Below, one piece after another: positions 22,924 to 34,732 of a DNA stretch of 57,763 bases. The notes under the pieces were generated by a model. The model ran no database searches, had not been told where the DNA came from, and saw nothing but the letters and a program-made list of their open reading frames with translations. This DNA comes from Ophiosphaerella korrae. Taxonomy: Eukaryota > Ascomycota > Dothideomycetes > Pleosporales > Phaeosphaeriaceae. Location of the stretch: the NCBI GenBank assembly GCA_028456385.1, contig JALNQF010000259.1, positions 1 through 57,763 of the forward strand, written 5' to 3'. The stretch's first letter is position 1. Every line of letters starts with the position of its first letter. The translations under genes were made by a program, and so were the position numbers.

Positions 22924-23250
22924 CTAGCTATCCATGAGCGCTGTGAGATCTTGGATGAATTTCTTATTCTTCTTCGCCCGCTCTTGAATAGCCTTCTCGT
23001 CCATCGTAGCCCACTCTTGAAAGACTCTCACCAACTTCAATTTTCCTTCTTCTAGCGCTTCCACTCTTGCTTCTAGATCCTAAATCCTTTTTATAGTAGT
23101 TTTTAGAGCTAAGCATTCCTATCTATGCGTAAGACCTACTCGTTTTGTCAAGCATTATAGAGAGGCTTACTATTTTAGGAACCTTTCTCTTAACACTAGA
23201 ATAGCTAGAGTCCAAGTCTAAATCTTCGAAGCAAACTCGCTTTTTATTAG
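22924..23250 (-). pseudogene. C-terminal coiled-coil remnant of an unidentified protein
   Basis: On the minus strand the frame ending with TAG at 22924-22926 is open for about 50 codons and can be followed upstream through several TAG and TAA in Gln-like positions to about 23250. It encodes a charged heptad-like helix (for example DLEARVEALEEGKLKLV) followed by a Lys/Glu-rich end. RIP increases sharply going upstream past about 23080. Coiled-coil tails of this kind occur at the C terminus of fungal Fot1/pogo-like transposases, but I cannot confirm that. The rest of the gene is lost or unrecognisable. Confidence 0.35.
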
Positions 23251-23616
23251 AGCAGTCTACATGTTCACTACTATAGGGCATAGGGCCTAGCTACAATAGC
23301 ACACGGTCGTGCAAATCTACTAACGCTACAGCTAGCTACTATAATAGGTAAGCGCCTAGTAGAAGTACATATAGTATTACTAACCTAACTTTACTCGTCC
23401 CTCTATATTTCTTCCCTAGATACTCCTACACTATATATTCTATTATAGAGAGTACTATCCTTAATAGTAGTAAAGGATTTAGTTAGACTTTATAATATAG
23501 CTAGATAGGAATACACTAAACCTAGTAATAAAGTAGAAAAAGTAGATAAAGTAAAGTAAAAGGCACGTCCTTTATCTTCGCCCTACTATAGTAGCTAAGA
23601 GTATAAGGTATATATA
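23251..23616. other. Degraded sequence without recognisable gene
   Basis: AT-rich and partly RIP-mutated. I see no coherent frame on either strand and no repeat shared with the rest of the window. Confidence 0.4.
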
Positions 23617-23682
23617 ATGCACTCTATAGATATAGACTTAGACGCTACCTTCTATTTATATATACCTCCTACTTACTCTAAG

Positions 23683-24139
23683 TGTTACAGCAGTAACAAG
23701 GGAAACCGAGATAGAACTAATTAGTCCACGCTTAGCTACTAACGAAGCATAGGACGAGCGGGGTAACAACCTATAAGATAATAAGTTCGACTAAGAAGCT
23801 AACTACAATATAGATACGTAACAAATTCGTAAATTTGCAATCTTAGTAAACATAAAGTTGCGAAGCTATTATGTAATAAATTTGTAAATTCGCAATCTTA
23901 GTAAACACGAAGTAACGAAGCAGCTAAGATATTATTACTATATAGTTAGTAGAGATGCGCATTATTAGGATAGTATTAGTAATTTAATTCTTTAACTATA
24001 GAACGCTAATACAAGATAATTACAAAACATCTTCTATTAATATTAGTTATTATAGATTACTTATATAAACTTTACTATTAACTCTTAATCTACTAATACT
24101 CTAATAGCTACTAATAGTTAACGTAGGTAGCCTATTACA
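23683..24139 (+). repeat. 5' LTR of A1
   Basis: The best preserved family-A LTR. It starts TGTTACAGCAGTAACA (inverted hexamers) and ends GCCTATTACA. Two tandem copies of a unit of about 56 bp containing AAATT-GTAAATT-GCAATCTTAGTAAAC sit at about 23820-23925. The shared core is at 23957-24010. Confidence 0.93.
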
Positions 24140-24189
24140 CTTTGCTAATTTAGATATTAGGAGAAGCGAAGCGTAAGTAGCGCATAGTC

Positions 24190-27100
24190 TAGCTAACACG
24201 ATAGTAGAAAGTTTAACTAAGAAAGGAGGTAAAGCACCTCTAAGTAGTTACGAGTTAGACGAAACTAATTAGGTAGTAGTTAAGACACGCCTAAATAACC
24301 TAATTGCTAAAAAAGAGGACATATAACTAATAATTAATATCCTAGAAACGTAGAACAAAGAACTACAAGATTATATTAAGTAAAACAAAGTTTAAATTAA
24401 GGCTATTATAGAAGGATAAAACTAGATAGAATAAATTACCTAGAGACTAGAAATAAGTATAACAAAGAAGCTACCTAAGATACCTATACTTAAGAAATTT
24501 AATAGAATAAGAGAAAAATTAAGACCCTTTATAGTAGTAGTATAACTATAGATTAATATATAAGTACTATACTTTAATAGAGAAGATAAAAAGGTAATAT
24601 ATATTAGAATATACTTTAAAGAAGATATAATAAGATAGTTTAAATCCTATTAGATAGATTATATAATATACGCGCTAAGAATATAGAAAGATAAAACTAG
24701 AGCTATCTTTAGAAGTTACAAATACTTTACTAAATAAATAAAAGTAGTATTTAGTAATATAAATATTACTTAATAAGCTAAAGAGAAGCTTAAAAGGCTT
24801 ATATAATATAAAAGCGTTCCTAAATACGTATTATAGTTTAAATAACTATTATAGAATATAAAATAGAATAAAGTATTACTAATATTACAATTTAAATAAG
24901 GATTAAATTTAAAAATCTAATACAAGATAATTTATATAGAAAAACTAAGAATACTAGAAGCTCTAAAATAATAGGCAATATAGATAGATAACAATCTTTA
25001 AGAATAGAAGAAAAATAAATATAGAGGATAACCTAAAAACTAAGACGCTAGAGACCCTATAATCCTTAACGTAAATAAGGATAAGAAATTTAAGAAGAAT
25101 AAAGACTTTACGTACTTTAGATATAGTAAAAAAGGCTACTACGTAAAAGATTATAGGTTAAAATAGAAAAAGAATATAATATATTATAAATATAGGAAAC
25201 TAAGATACTTTGTAAAAGACTATAAAAGTAAAGACCTAAAGAAAGAAATATAGTTAAAAACAACTAAGAATAAAAAAGAAGTACTAAAGATATAAGCTAA
25301 ACTTTAGAAGAAAGTAGCTAGGAGTAAAGAAATATAGTATATAATACTCTATTAGACCTTTTATTATAAAGATAACTACTATATATATCTTTCTAGTAAA
25401 TAAAGAGTAGGATAGTTCCTATAAAAGTATAGAGTAGTAGTAATAAAAGAAAGAATAAAAGTATAGCTAGAAGAAATAGTATATATAATAGACCTACTAA
25501 TAGAAGATTTAGAAAGAGAAGAACCCTAGATACTATTAATCTAGGCTAAAGGACTAGCACAAGATAAAGAGACTACAATAGTCTCCTCTAAAGAATTATA
25601 AGGAGATAAGAAATAAACTAATATAAGAGGTACTAAGTACGCCTAGTTAAGAACGTATAGCTATAATAGCTATATAACAATAGATATAGAAGAATAAAAT
25701 AAAGAATAGAAATTTATTTAGAAATACTTACTAGTTATAAGTATAGAGGAAGCGTACAAAGACTAGAAAGAACGTAATCCTAAGGTAAAAAAGTTTACAA
25801 CGTTCTAATAATAGATAGAATAATATATAGTTATAGTAGGTAGAATACCTATATAAAGAGAATAGTAGTTCCTTACAAGAAAAACGTAATAGATTAACAA
25901 AGCCTATATACTACAAGTACTAATAGTATACTATATCCTAATAAATATAAGACCTAGAATAGATAGTTACTAGGTAGGAGACGACAAGAGAATAAATCTA
26001 GAACACCTAGTATATACTAAGATATTATAGATATTATACCTAAATACAAACTACTATATATATAGAGAACTTAAGGTACGAAATTACGCATAGCCTATAT
26101 AAAGAAAAGGACACGATTACGTAAACGTAATTACAAAGAAAGATATCTAAGGTTAGGAAATAATTAAAATACCTAACAAAGAATATATAGTAATTAGACT
26201 AGGCCCTAAACTATTAAAAGAATATGTCTAAAGAAAACTATAGTACAAATATACCTATAATAAATATCTAAAACACAAGAACTATAAACGTAAAATAAGA
26301 TAATAGCCCTAGAAGAATAGATAATTTAAAGAAAGACCTAAGCAAGAAAAGCTAGAAGGTATAGGAGGCTTATATATTACAAAAATAAGTATATACTAAG
26401 AAAAGAAAGTATAAATAATAATTAATAGTAGAGCTATAAAGAACTTTATATTAAAGAAGTTCGTAGAAGGCTAAAGAATAACTTATACTATAAAGAAGTA
26501 CTCTTAATAACTAAGCACGATTAAAAGAAAACTATTCTAGGAACCTATAAGGTTTAAAACAATACCCTCTACGCTAAAGCTAGAAGGATTAGAAATTAAG
26601 AACATAGTTATAGATATAACAATAATTAATAATAAATAAAATATAATACTAGGAATACTATAGTTATAGATAACTAACCTAAGAATTAATTAGAGAATAG
26701 AGAGAATTAGCTACCCTAAGAAAGAAATATTAAAAGCTAACATAGTTACACACAAAGAAAAATTCCTAGAAGAATATAAGAAATAAGAAAAATAACTTAT
26801 AGAACCTAACAACTACCTCCTAGACTATTAAATATAGGACTTAGTAATAGACCTAAAAGAAGGAAAAAATATAAGATAGAGCCTAGTTTATTAAAAAACT
26901 AAAGAAAAATTAAAGATTAAACGCGTATTTATACAAAAGGCAACAAAGAAAAGATAGATATAAGAATCTAAATCTTTAGTAGCTTATAGACTTATATTTA
27001 TAGATAAAAAAGGGATAGATAATAAAAGACCTTACGTAGATTTTAGAAAAACTAACGTAATAATAGACAAGAACTAATACCCCTTACTACGTATAGATAA

Positions 27101-27699
27101 GATACAAGATAGGCTATAGAAAGTATAAATCTTTACTAAACTAGATATCTAAAACGCTTACTACTAGATTAGAATTAAAGAAGGTAATAAATAGAAAATA
27201 GTATTTAGAATATAATATAGACTATTTAAATATATAGTTATACCCTTTAGATTAATAAATATACTAGTAGTATTTTAAGAAAGGATAAATATAGTCCTAA
27301 GAGAATACCTAGACGTATTTATATTTATATACCTAGACGATATCCTTATATTCTTAGAAATAAAGGAAGAATATATATAGTATATACACAAGGTACTAGA
27401 AAGATTAGTAGAAAGTAAAATATTTCTTAAAATAAGAAAATGCGAATTTTATACAAAAAAAACAGACTTCCTAGGATTTATTATTAAACTAAGAAAAATA
27501 CAAATAGACTTAAACAAGATTAAAATAATCTAAGAATAGCTAATACTAAAGAACTTACAAGAAGTACAATAATTCTATAGATTAGTAAACTTTTATAGAA
27601 AACTAATAGTAAAATAGTCTAAAATAATAGAACTACTTATAAAACTTATAAAGAAGGACGTACTATTTAAATAGACTTAAGAATATAAAGAAGTATTTA
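24190..27699 (+). pseudogene. gag-pol: gag-pol of A1, 5' part, RIP-inactivated
   Basis: The zinc knuckles (25113-25154 and about 25182-25223), the protease motif (26424-26435, Asp codon now AAT) and the reverse transcriptase motif YLDD (27330-27341, both Asp codons intact) are all in the same frame, which indicates one gag-pol polyprotein without programmed frameshift. The RT domain begins at about 26950. Stops are TAA and TAG only. The reading is cut by element C at the start of RNase H. Confidence 0.85.
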
Positions 27700-27704
27700 A
27701 TTAG

Positions 27705-28133
27705 TATTACTAGCTTACTAGGGTCGACTTCCTAATAGCCTAGTTAGTATTAGTAAATCAAGAGGTAATAACAAAGCTCGTGTAGTAATCTGCAATAACT
27801 ATAATTAATAGAAGATGTTTCTACAACTATCTTGTATTAGCGTTCTATAGTTAAGAGATTAAATTACTAATACTATCCTAATAATACGCGTTACTACTAA
27901 CTATATACTTATCTTAATCTATTAATCTATTACTACTAAGAACAATAGATCGCGGATTACTTTAATCTATAATCTATTAACGCTAAGAGTCTATAGATTA
28001 TAGATTACCCTAGGTGTCCTAATTATATATAGTTTCCTAATTAAGTTTATATTCTTTATATTTATAAGAACTTAATCTTTTAGTTGTAGGGCTAATTAGT
28101 TCTATCTATATTTCTCTTGTTACTATTATAATA
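27705..28133 (-). repeat. 3' LTR of element C
   Basis: This 429-bp LTR is the partner of 34299-34727. Near its middle (about 27955-28010) it has short inverted runs AATCTATAATCTATTA and ATAGATTATAGATTA. The element side is preceded on the minus strand by the polypurine tract. Confidence 0.92.
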
Positions 28134-28147
28134 CTATCTCCTCTTCT
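28134..28147 (-). promoter_or_regulatory. Polypurine tract of element C
   Basis: On the minus strand this reads AGAAGAGGAGATAG directly before the 3' LTR. It is the least altered version of the tract shared by all gypsy copies here. Confidence 0.75.
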
Positions 28148-28277
28148 AGGTAGGTCTTTGTTTATTTATCCTAGAGCTAAGGTTATTAACCTACTTTCTT
28201 TATTAATTTCTAGTTCCTTATTACTCTCTATAGTTGCCTCTTCTACACGTTATTAATATCTTCTTACTAATTACGTA

Positions 28278-28800
28278 TTGCGTAATAGTACTAAAATGTT
28301 TCCTTATTCTTATTATACTTTCTCTAAGTTAAATCCTAAGTACTCTCTTTATATAGTTTCTACGAATAATAGTAGAGCTTATAAAGCGTATATCTATATA
28401 AATATTTATAGTTCCTATAACGTATTTAGTGTTTCTCTTATAGAGTATATATTTATTATACTTATTTTTATATCTAGGCTTAATAATAATAGAGAGAGCT
28501 GTTAACTAAGCTTAAAAGAAATTACTATCTTAAATTATAGAGGCTAAAGCTAAGCGTAAGTAGATCTAAGAGCTTACGTAGAGTAAGCTAGTAGAGAATT
28601 AAGCTTGTCTCTCTTATCTTTATAAGATAAAGGCGCTAAATAATAAGAAATTAGCTATATAGTCTATAGCTCTAGAAGCTAAGCTAGACTTAGATAAAGT
28701 ATTTAGTATTACTATAGTAGGTCTTACGTTAGGTACTCTTATTACCTCTCTATCTAGTAATAGTAATATTAGTTCTCTTAGTTTACTACTAGGTGTTCTA
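28278..28800 (+). pseudogene. Antisense ORF of element C
   Basis: This reads opposite to gag-pol of element C. A frame with ATG is open from 28278 to 28505 (75 codons). An overlapping frame, one base shifted, runs from about 28441 to 28830 with stops only in Gln-like positions. It contains the cross-family core: ERAVNQAQ, then EAKAKRK, LYKIKALNNKK and ALEAKLDLD (28489-28710). A one-base indel may have split a single ORF. The predicted segment is helical, Lys/Gln-rich and without a recognised domain. The 3' end overlaps the end of the chromodomain coding region on the other strand. Confidence 0.5.
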
Positions 28801-28828
28801 GAGAGTTTTAACTTTAGAAGTCCTTTAG

Positions 28829-31800
28829 TTTCTTAAGGTAGTTAAGATTATCCTCTAGTTCTTATATTTCTTCTTATAGTTATCTTTTTCTATCTATACC
28901 TATCTATTTTACTAGATAGTAGTTCCTATTGTTATAGAACTAGTATACTAGGATTTCTTTAACTTCCTATTCTTCTTATTCTCTATACGTATCTACTTTA
29001 TATACTAGTAGTTCTACGTTTTATAGTACTATCTTAAGTAGTACTACGTAGAAGGTTAAGTATATCCTTATTTTATTTAGTAGCTTTAGTTTAAATATAA
29101 CTAGCGTAACTTCTTTTTTAATTTTATATAGTCCTATCTTAACGTAGTCTAATTTTAAGCTTAGTCTTTTACTCTTAATATTTTTCTATACTAACTATAC
29201 TTTTTCTCTCTTTTTAAATTAGGGTCTCTCTTTATATTTCTTGTTATAGTACTTTACTATTTAATTATATAGAAATTCTACATCCTATCTTAATTACTCG
29301 TGTATATCTTTAAGTCTATTAGTAAAGTTTTCTTCTCTTAAAGACTAAGATATCTCTAGTCTTAGTATTCTATATATACTAGGGTTAAATCTATAGTTTA
29401 TAAAAAAAGGTAATACTTTTATTATCTTATTCTTTACGCTATTGTATACTAACTATGCTATAGGTAGTAACTATACCTAGTTGTTCTAGTTATAATTAAG
29501 GTAGTATCTTAAGTATTATTCTACTATCTAATTTATACGTTCTAATTATCTATCTATCTATAGGTAGTATGCTATTAATATTATATATTTAATTCCTAAT
29601 TATACTATTATTATTCTCTATAGTTTTAATATAAATCTTACGTCTCTATCTATAATAATCTTATCTAGTAGTCTATATTAGCTAATTACAGTTCCTAGAA
29701 CGTAGTATACTACAACTTCTATTCTACTTTTCTCTTTATATAGTCTAAAGTATAAGTACTTTGTAAGTTTATCTACTATTATTAGGATTCTATCGTACTT
29801 AACTCTTAATATTAGGTCTTTTAACTTAGGTAGTTTTGTAATAAAATCTATTATAATAACTCTCTATAGTTATTCTAGTACTTCTACTAGTTATAGCTTC
29901 CTATATAGTACGTATCTACTATACTTATTCCTCTAGTATTCTATATAATCTTGTAGTACTTCTATTACTAGTTATCTTACTCTTAAGATATAGTAATCTC
30001 TTAGTAGTCTATCTAGTATTTTGTTAATTCCTTAATATCTATATACTAGTAGTTTATAGAACTATCGTATAAATTCTCTTTATATCTTTCCTAGAATATA
30101 CGTTCTTCTATAGGCTTTTACAAGACTTTCTTTAATCTTAAGTTTTTTTATCTTTTTAGGGGCTTTTCTTGTTTCTTCCTAAATCTATTTATCTAGCTCG
30201 CTACTCTTTCTTTTAAGTATTATAGCTATTTTAGGTATATTTAGGACTAAATATCCTTCTTTGTTTTTAACTAGAACTATACTAGTAGTACTTACTTCTT
30301 TCTATAAGTCTAGTCTTCTACTTAAGGTGTCTATAAATTAGTTATCTTTCCCTTTTATATATATAATTTCTATATTAAATATTAATAGGAATTCCTACTA
30401 TCTTATATATTATTGTATTAGTTCTTTATTTAGTATAAATCCTATAAGATTCCTATAGTCTATATAGACCTTTGTTTAGTATTTTACTCCTTATAGGTAT
30501 ACTCTCTATTGTTTAAATACTTTATAGATTACTAGTATCTCTTTATTATAAATTAGATAGTTAAGCTCTACTAGCTTTATTTTCTTAGAGAAGTATTTAA
30601 CTAAATACTCTTTCTTAGTCTTTAGGTCTTCTTGTATTAGTACTATTCTATAGACTAAATTAGATACGTCTGTTTTTAGTATTGCTAGTAAGTCTAGGTT
30701 ATATATTCTAATAACTAGGTTTTCTATAAACTTCTTTTTAATCTTCTTAAATACTTTGTTGTATTCCTTTATCTATTTAAATAGTATATCCTTTTTTATA
30801 AGCTTTATTATTAGTTCTATATCTTTAGACTATCTTACTATTAACTTTTTGCAAAAGTTAGCTAAGCTATAAAATTATTGTACTTCCTTTAGGTTCTTTA
30901 GTATTAGCTATTCGTTAATTAATCTAATTTTTTCTAGATTAATCTTAATTTTTCCTAGTTTAATAATAAATCTAAGGAAGTCTATTTCCTTTATATAGAA
31001 TTTACATTTTCTTATTTTAAAGAATAGTTTACTTTCTACTAGTTTTTCTAGCACTTTGTATATATACTATACGTATTCTTCTTCTATTTCTAAGAATATA
31101 AGGATATTATCTAGGTATATAAATGTAAATATATCTAAGTACTCTCTTAGTACTATATTTATTCTTTCCTAGAAGGCTGCTAGTACGTTTATTAAGCTAA
31201 AGGGTATAACTAGGTATTTATATAGTCTATATTGTGTTCTAAACGCTATTTTCTATTTATTACCTTTCTTAATTCTAATCTAGTAGTAGGCGTTCTAGAT
31301 ATCTAGTTTTGTAAAGATTCTTACTTTCTATAGTCTATCTTATATTACGTCTATTTATAGTAAGAGATATTAGTTCTTATTTATAATTACGTTAGTTTTT
31401 CTAAAGTCTACGTAAAGTCTTTTATTACTTATTCTCTTTTTATCTATAAATATAAGTTTATATACTACTAAGGACTTAGATTCTTATATCTATTTTTTTT
31501 TTAGTACGTTTTTAATAAACATTTATTTAATCTTAGATTCTTCTTCTATTTTTCTATAAACTAGGCTCTATCTTACGTCTTTATCTTCTTTTAGATCTAT
31601 CGCTAAATCCTATAGTTATTATTCTAAGAGGTAATCTTTAGGTTCTATAAGCTATTTTTCTTATTTCTTATATTCTTTTAGGAATTCTCCTTTATGTATA
31701 GCTATATTAGCTTTTAATATTTCTTTCTTAGAGTAGCTAATTTTCCCTATTCTCTAATTAATTCTTAGGTTAGTTATTTATAACTATAGTATTCCTAGTA

Positions 31801-34250
31801 TTATATCTTGTTTGTTATTAATTGTTATTATATCTATAACTATATTCTTAATTGTTATCTCTTTTAGTTCTAGCGTAGAGGGTATTGTCTTAAACTTTAT
31901 AGGTTCTTAGAATAGTTTTCCTTTAATTGTACTTAGTTATCGAGGGTACTTCTTTATAGTATAGGTTATTTCTTAGTTTTCTATAAACTTCTTTAATATA
32001 AAGTTCTTTATAGCTCTACTATTAATTATTAGTTATACTTTCTTTCTTTAATAAGTGCCTATCTTTGTAATATATAGGCCTCTTATACTTTCTAACTTTT
32101 CTTACTTTAGTATTTTTATAAATTGTCTATCTTCTTAGGGCTATAGCCCTATTTTAAGTTTATATTCTTTATATTTTAGATATTTATTGTACTTGTATTT
32201 ATACTATAGTCTTCCTTAGACGTATTTCTTAGGTAGTTTTAGTCTAGGCTTTATTACTACGTAACCTTCTTTAGGTATTATTTCTTATCCTTAGATATCT
32301 TCTACTAGAATTACTCTTATATAGTTATAGCCTCTTTTTTTTATAGGCTATACTTTATTATTTGCTTTAGGGTTTCTATATATTATACAATTCTTTTCTA
32401 GGTATAATATCTATAATACTTTAAAATAAGCTAGATATTTTAGGTTTATTATTTTATTATCTCCTTCTTAGTAATTGTCTATTTTAGGTCTTGTATTTAT
32501 TAGGACGTAGTATACTATTAGTACTTATAGTATATAGGCTTTATTAATCTATTGCGTTTTTCTTATAAAGTACTACTATTCCCTTTATATAAGTATTCTT
32601 CCTACTATAACTATATATTACTTTATCTATTCTTAAAATAGTATAAACTTTATTTCTTTAGGATTACGTTCTTTCTAGTCTTTGTACGCTTCCTCTATAC
32701 TTATAACTAGTAAGTATTTCTAAACAAATTTCTATTCTTTATTTTATTCTTCTATATCTATTATTATATAGCTATTATAGCTATATATATCTAGCTAGGC
32801 GTATTCTATACCTTTTATACTTTTCTATCTTTTACTTTCTTGTAGTCCTTTAGAGGAAGCTATAGTAGTCTCTTTATCTAGTACTAGTCTTTTAGCCTAG
32901 ATTAATAGGGTCTAGGGCTCTTCCCTTTCTAAGTCTTCTATTAGTAGGTCTATTATATACGCTATTTCTTCTAGCTATACTTTTATTCTTTCTTTTATTG
33001 CTACTACTTTATTTTTTTATAAGAACTATCCTACTCTCTATTTACTAAAAAGATATATATAGTAGTTATCTTTGTAATAAAAGGTCTAATAGAGTATTAC
33101 GTATTATATTTCTTTACTCCTAGCTACCTTTTCTTAAGGTTTAGCCTATACTTATAGTATTTCTTTCTTTTTCTCTATTATCTTTAACTAAGTTTCCTTA
33201 TCTTTTCTATAGTCTTTACTTTTACATTCCTTTATATAGTATCCTAGTTTCTTATATTTATAATATACTATATCCTTTTTCTTCTTTAATTAGTAGTCTT
33301 TTGCGTAGTAGCCTTTTTTACTATAGTTAAAATACGTAAAGTCTTTATTCTTCTTTCTCTTTCTATTCTTATTTGCGTTAAGGATTATAGGGTCTCTAGT
33401 ATCCTAGTTTCTAGTTTAGCTCTTGTACTTATTCTTTTTCTATTCTTAAAAGTTGTTATTAATTTAGATTACCTATTGTTTTAGGGCTTCTAGTATCTTA
33501 GGTTTTTCTATATATATTATTTTGTATCGAATTTTTGCGTTTAGCTCTTGTTTAAATCGCGATATAAAGGCTAATTTGTTCTATTCTATATTTTAACTTA
33601 GTTATTTAAATTATAATACGTATTCTAGAATACTCTTGTTCTATGTAAGCCTTTTAAGTTTCTCTTTAGCTTATTAGGTAATATCTATATCCTTAAATAC
33701 TACTCTTATTTGTTTAGTAAAGTATTTATAGCTTCTAAAAATAGCTCTAGTTTTATCCTTTTAGGTTATTAGAGAGTGCGTTGTGTAATCTATCTAGTAG
33801 GGCTTATACTATCTTATTGCGTCTTCTTCGAAGTATAATCTAATATATATTACCTTCTTTTCTTCTATATTAAAGTATAGTACTTGTACGTCTATCTAGA
33901 GTTATGCTAACGCTATAAAGGGTCTTAATTTCTCTCTTATTCTATTAAACTTTTTAAGGATAGGTATCTTAGGTAGTTTCTTTGTTGTACTTATTTCTAG
34001 TTGTTAGGTAATTAGCTCTATCTAGTTCTAGCCTTTAATAATAGCTTTAATTTATACTTTGTTCTATTTTAAGTAATCTTGTAGTTCTTTATTCTACGTT
34101 TCTAATACTTTAATTACTATCTTTATATCTTCTTTATTATTAATTAGTTTATTTATACAATCCTTAATTATTTCCTATATAGTACTATCTAACTTATAAC
34201 TACTCTTAGGGGCTTTACTTGTTAAACTTTCTACTATCTTGTTAGCTAGA
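28829..34250 (-). pseudogene. gag-pol: gag-pol of element C, RIP-inactivated
   Basis: Read on the minus strand: zinc-knuckle relics at about 33302-33345 and 33222-33270, protease motif near 32015-32035, reverse transcriptase about 31470-30900 with the catalytic motif near 31100-31115 reading Tyr-Leu-Asp-Asn, RNase H about 30690-30310, integrase core beginning with Asp-Phe-Ile near 29846-29858, chromodomain about 29000-28829. No large deletion compared with B1. Stops are TAA and TAG. Ends are approximate. Confidence 0.83.
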
Positions 34251-34298
34251 CTATGCGCTACTTACGCTTTACTTCTCTTAATAACTAAATTAGCAAGG

Positions 34299-34727
34299 TG
34301 TTACTAGCTTACTAGGGTTAACTTCCTAATAGCCTAGTTAGTGTTAGTAAATCAAGAGGTAATAACAAAGCTCGTGTAGTAATCTGTAATAACTATAATT
34401 AATAGAAGATATTTCTACAACTATCTTGTATTAGCGTTCTATAGTTAAGGAATTAAATTGCTAATACTATCCTAATAATGCGTGTTGCTGCTAACTATAT
34501 CCTTGTCCTAATTTGTTAATCTATTACTACTAAGAATAATAGATTGTAGATTACCTTAATCTATAATCTATTAACGCTAAGAGTCTATAGATTATAGATT
34601 ACTTTAGGTGTCCTAATTATATGTAGTTTCCTAATCGAGTTTGTATTTTTCGTGTTTATAAGAACTTAATCCTTTAGTTATAGGGCTAATTAGTTCTATC
34701 TATATTTCTCTTGTTACTATTGTAACA
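34299..34727 (-). repeat. 5' LTR of element C
   Basis: On the minus strand it starts TGTTACAATAGTAACA with both terminal hexamers intact and ends at 34299 with TAGTAACA. The core block shared with the other families is at 34430-34482. Confidence 0.92.
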
Positions 34728-34732
34728 ATTAG

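Larger units (their letters stand above)
27705..34727 (-). mobile_element. Complete gypsy/chromovirus element C in reverse orientation, nested in A1
   Basis: This 7023-bp element has 429-bp LTRs (27705-28133 and 34299-34727) and a perfect ATTAG duplication (27700-27704, 34728-34732). It is the only gypsy element here on the minus strand. Its sequence differs from the A and B/D families but the gene order is the same. It retains more TG and CA than B or D, so it has been through fewer or milder rounds of RIP, in line with its being a late insertion into A1. Confidence 0.95.
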
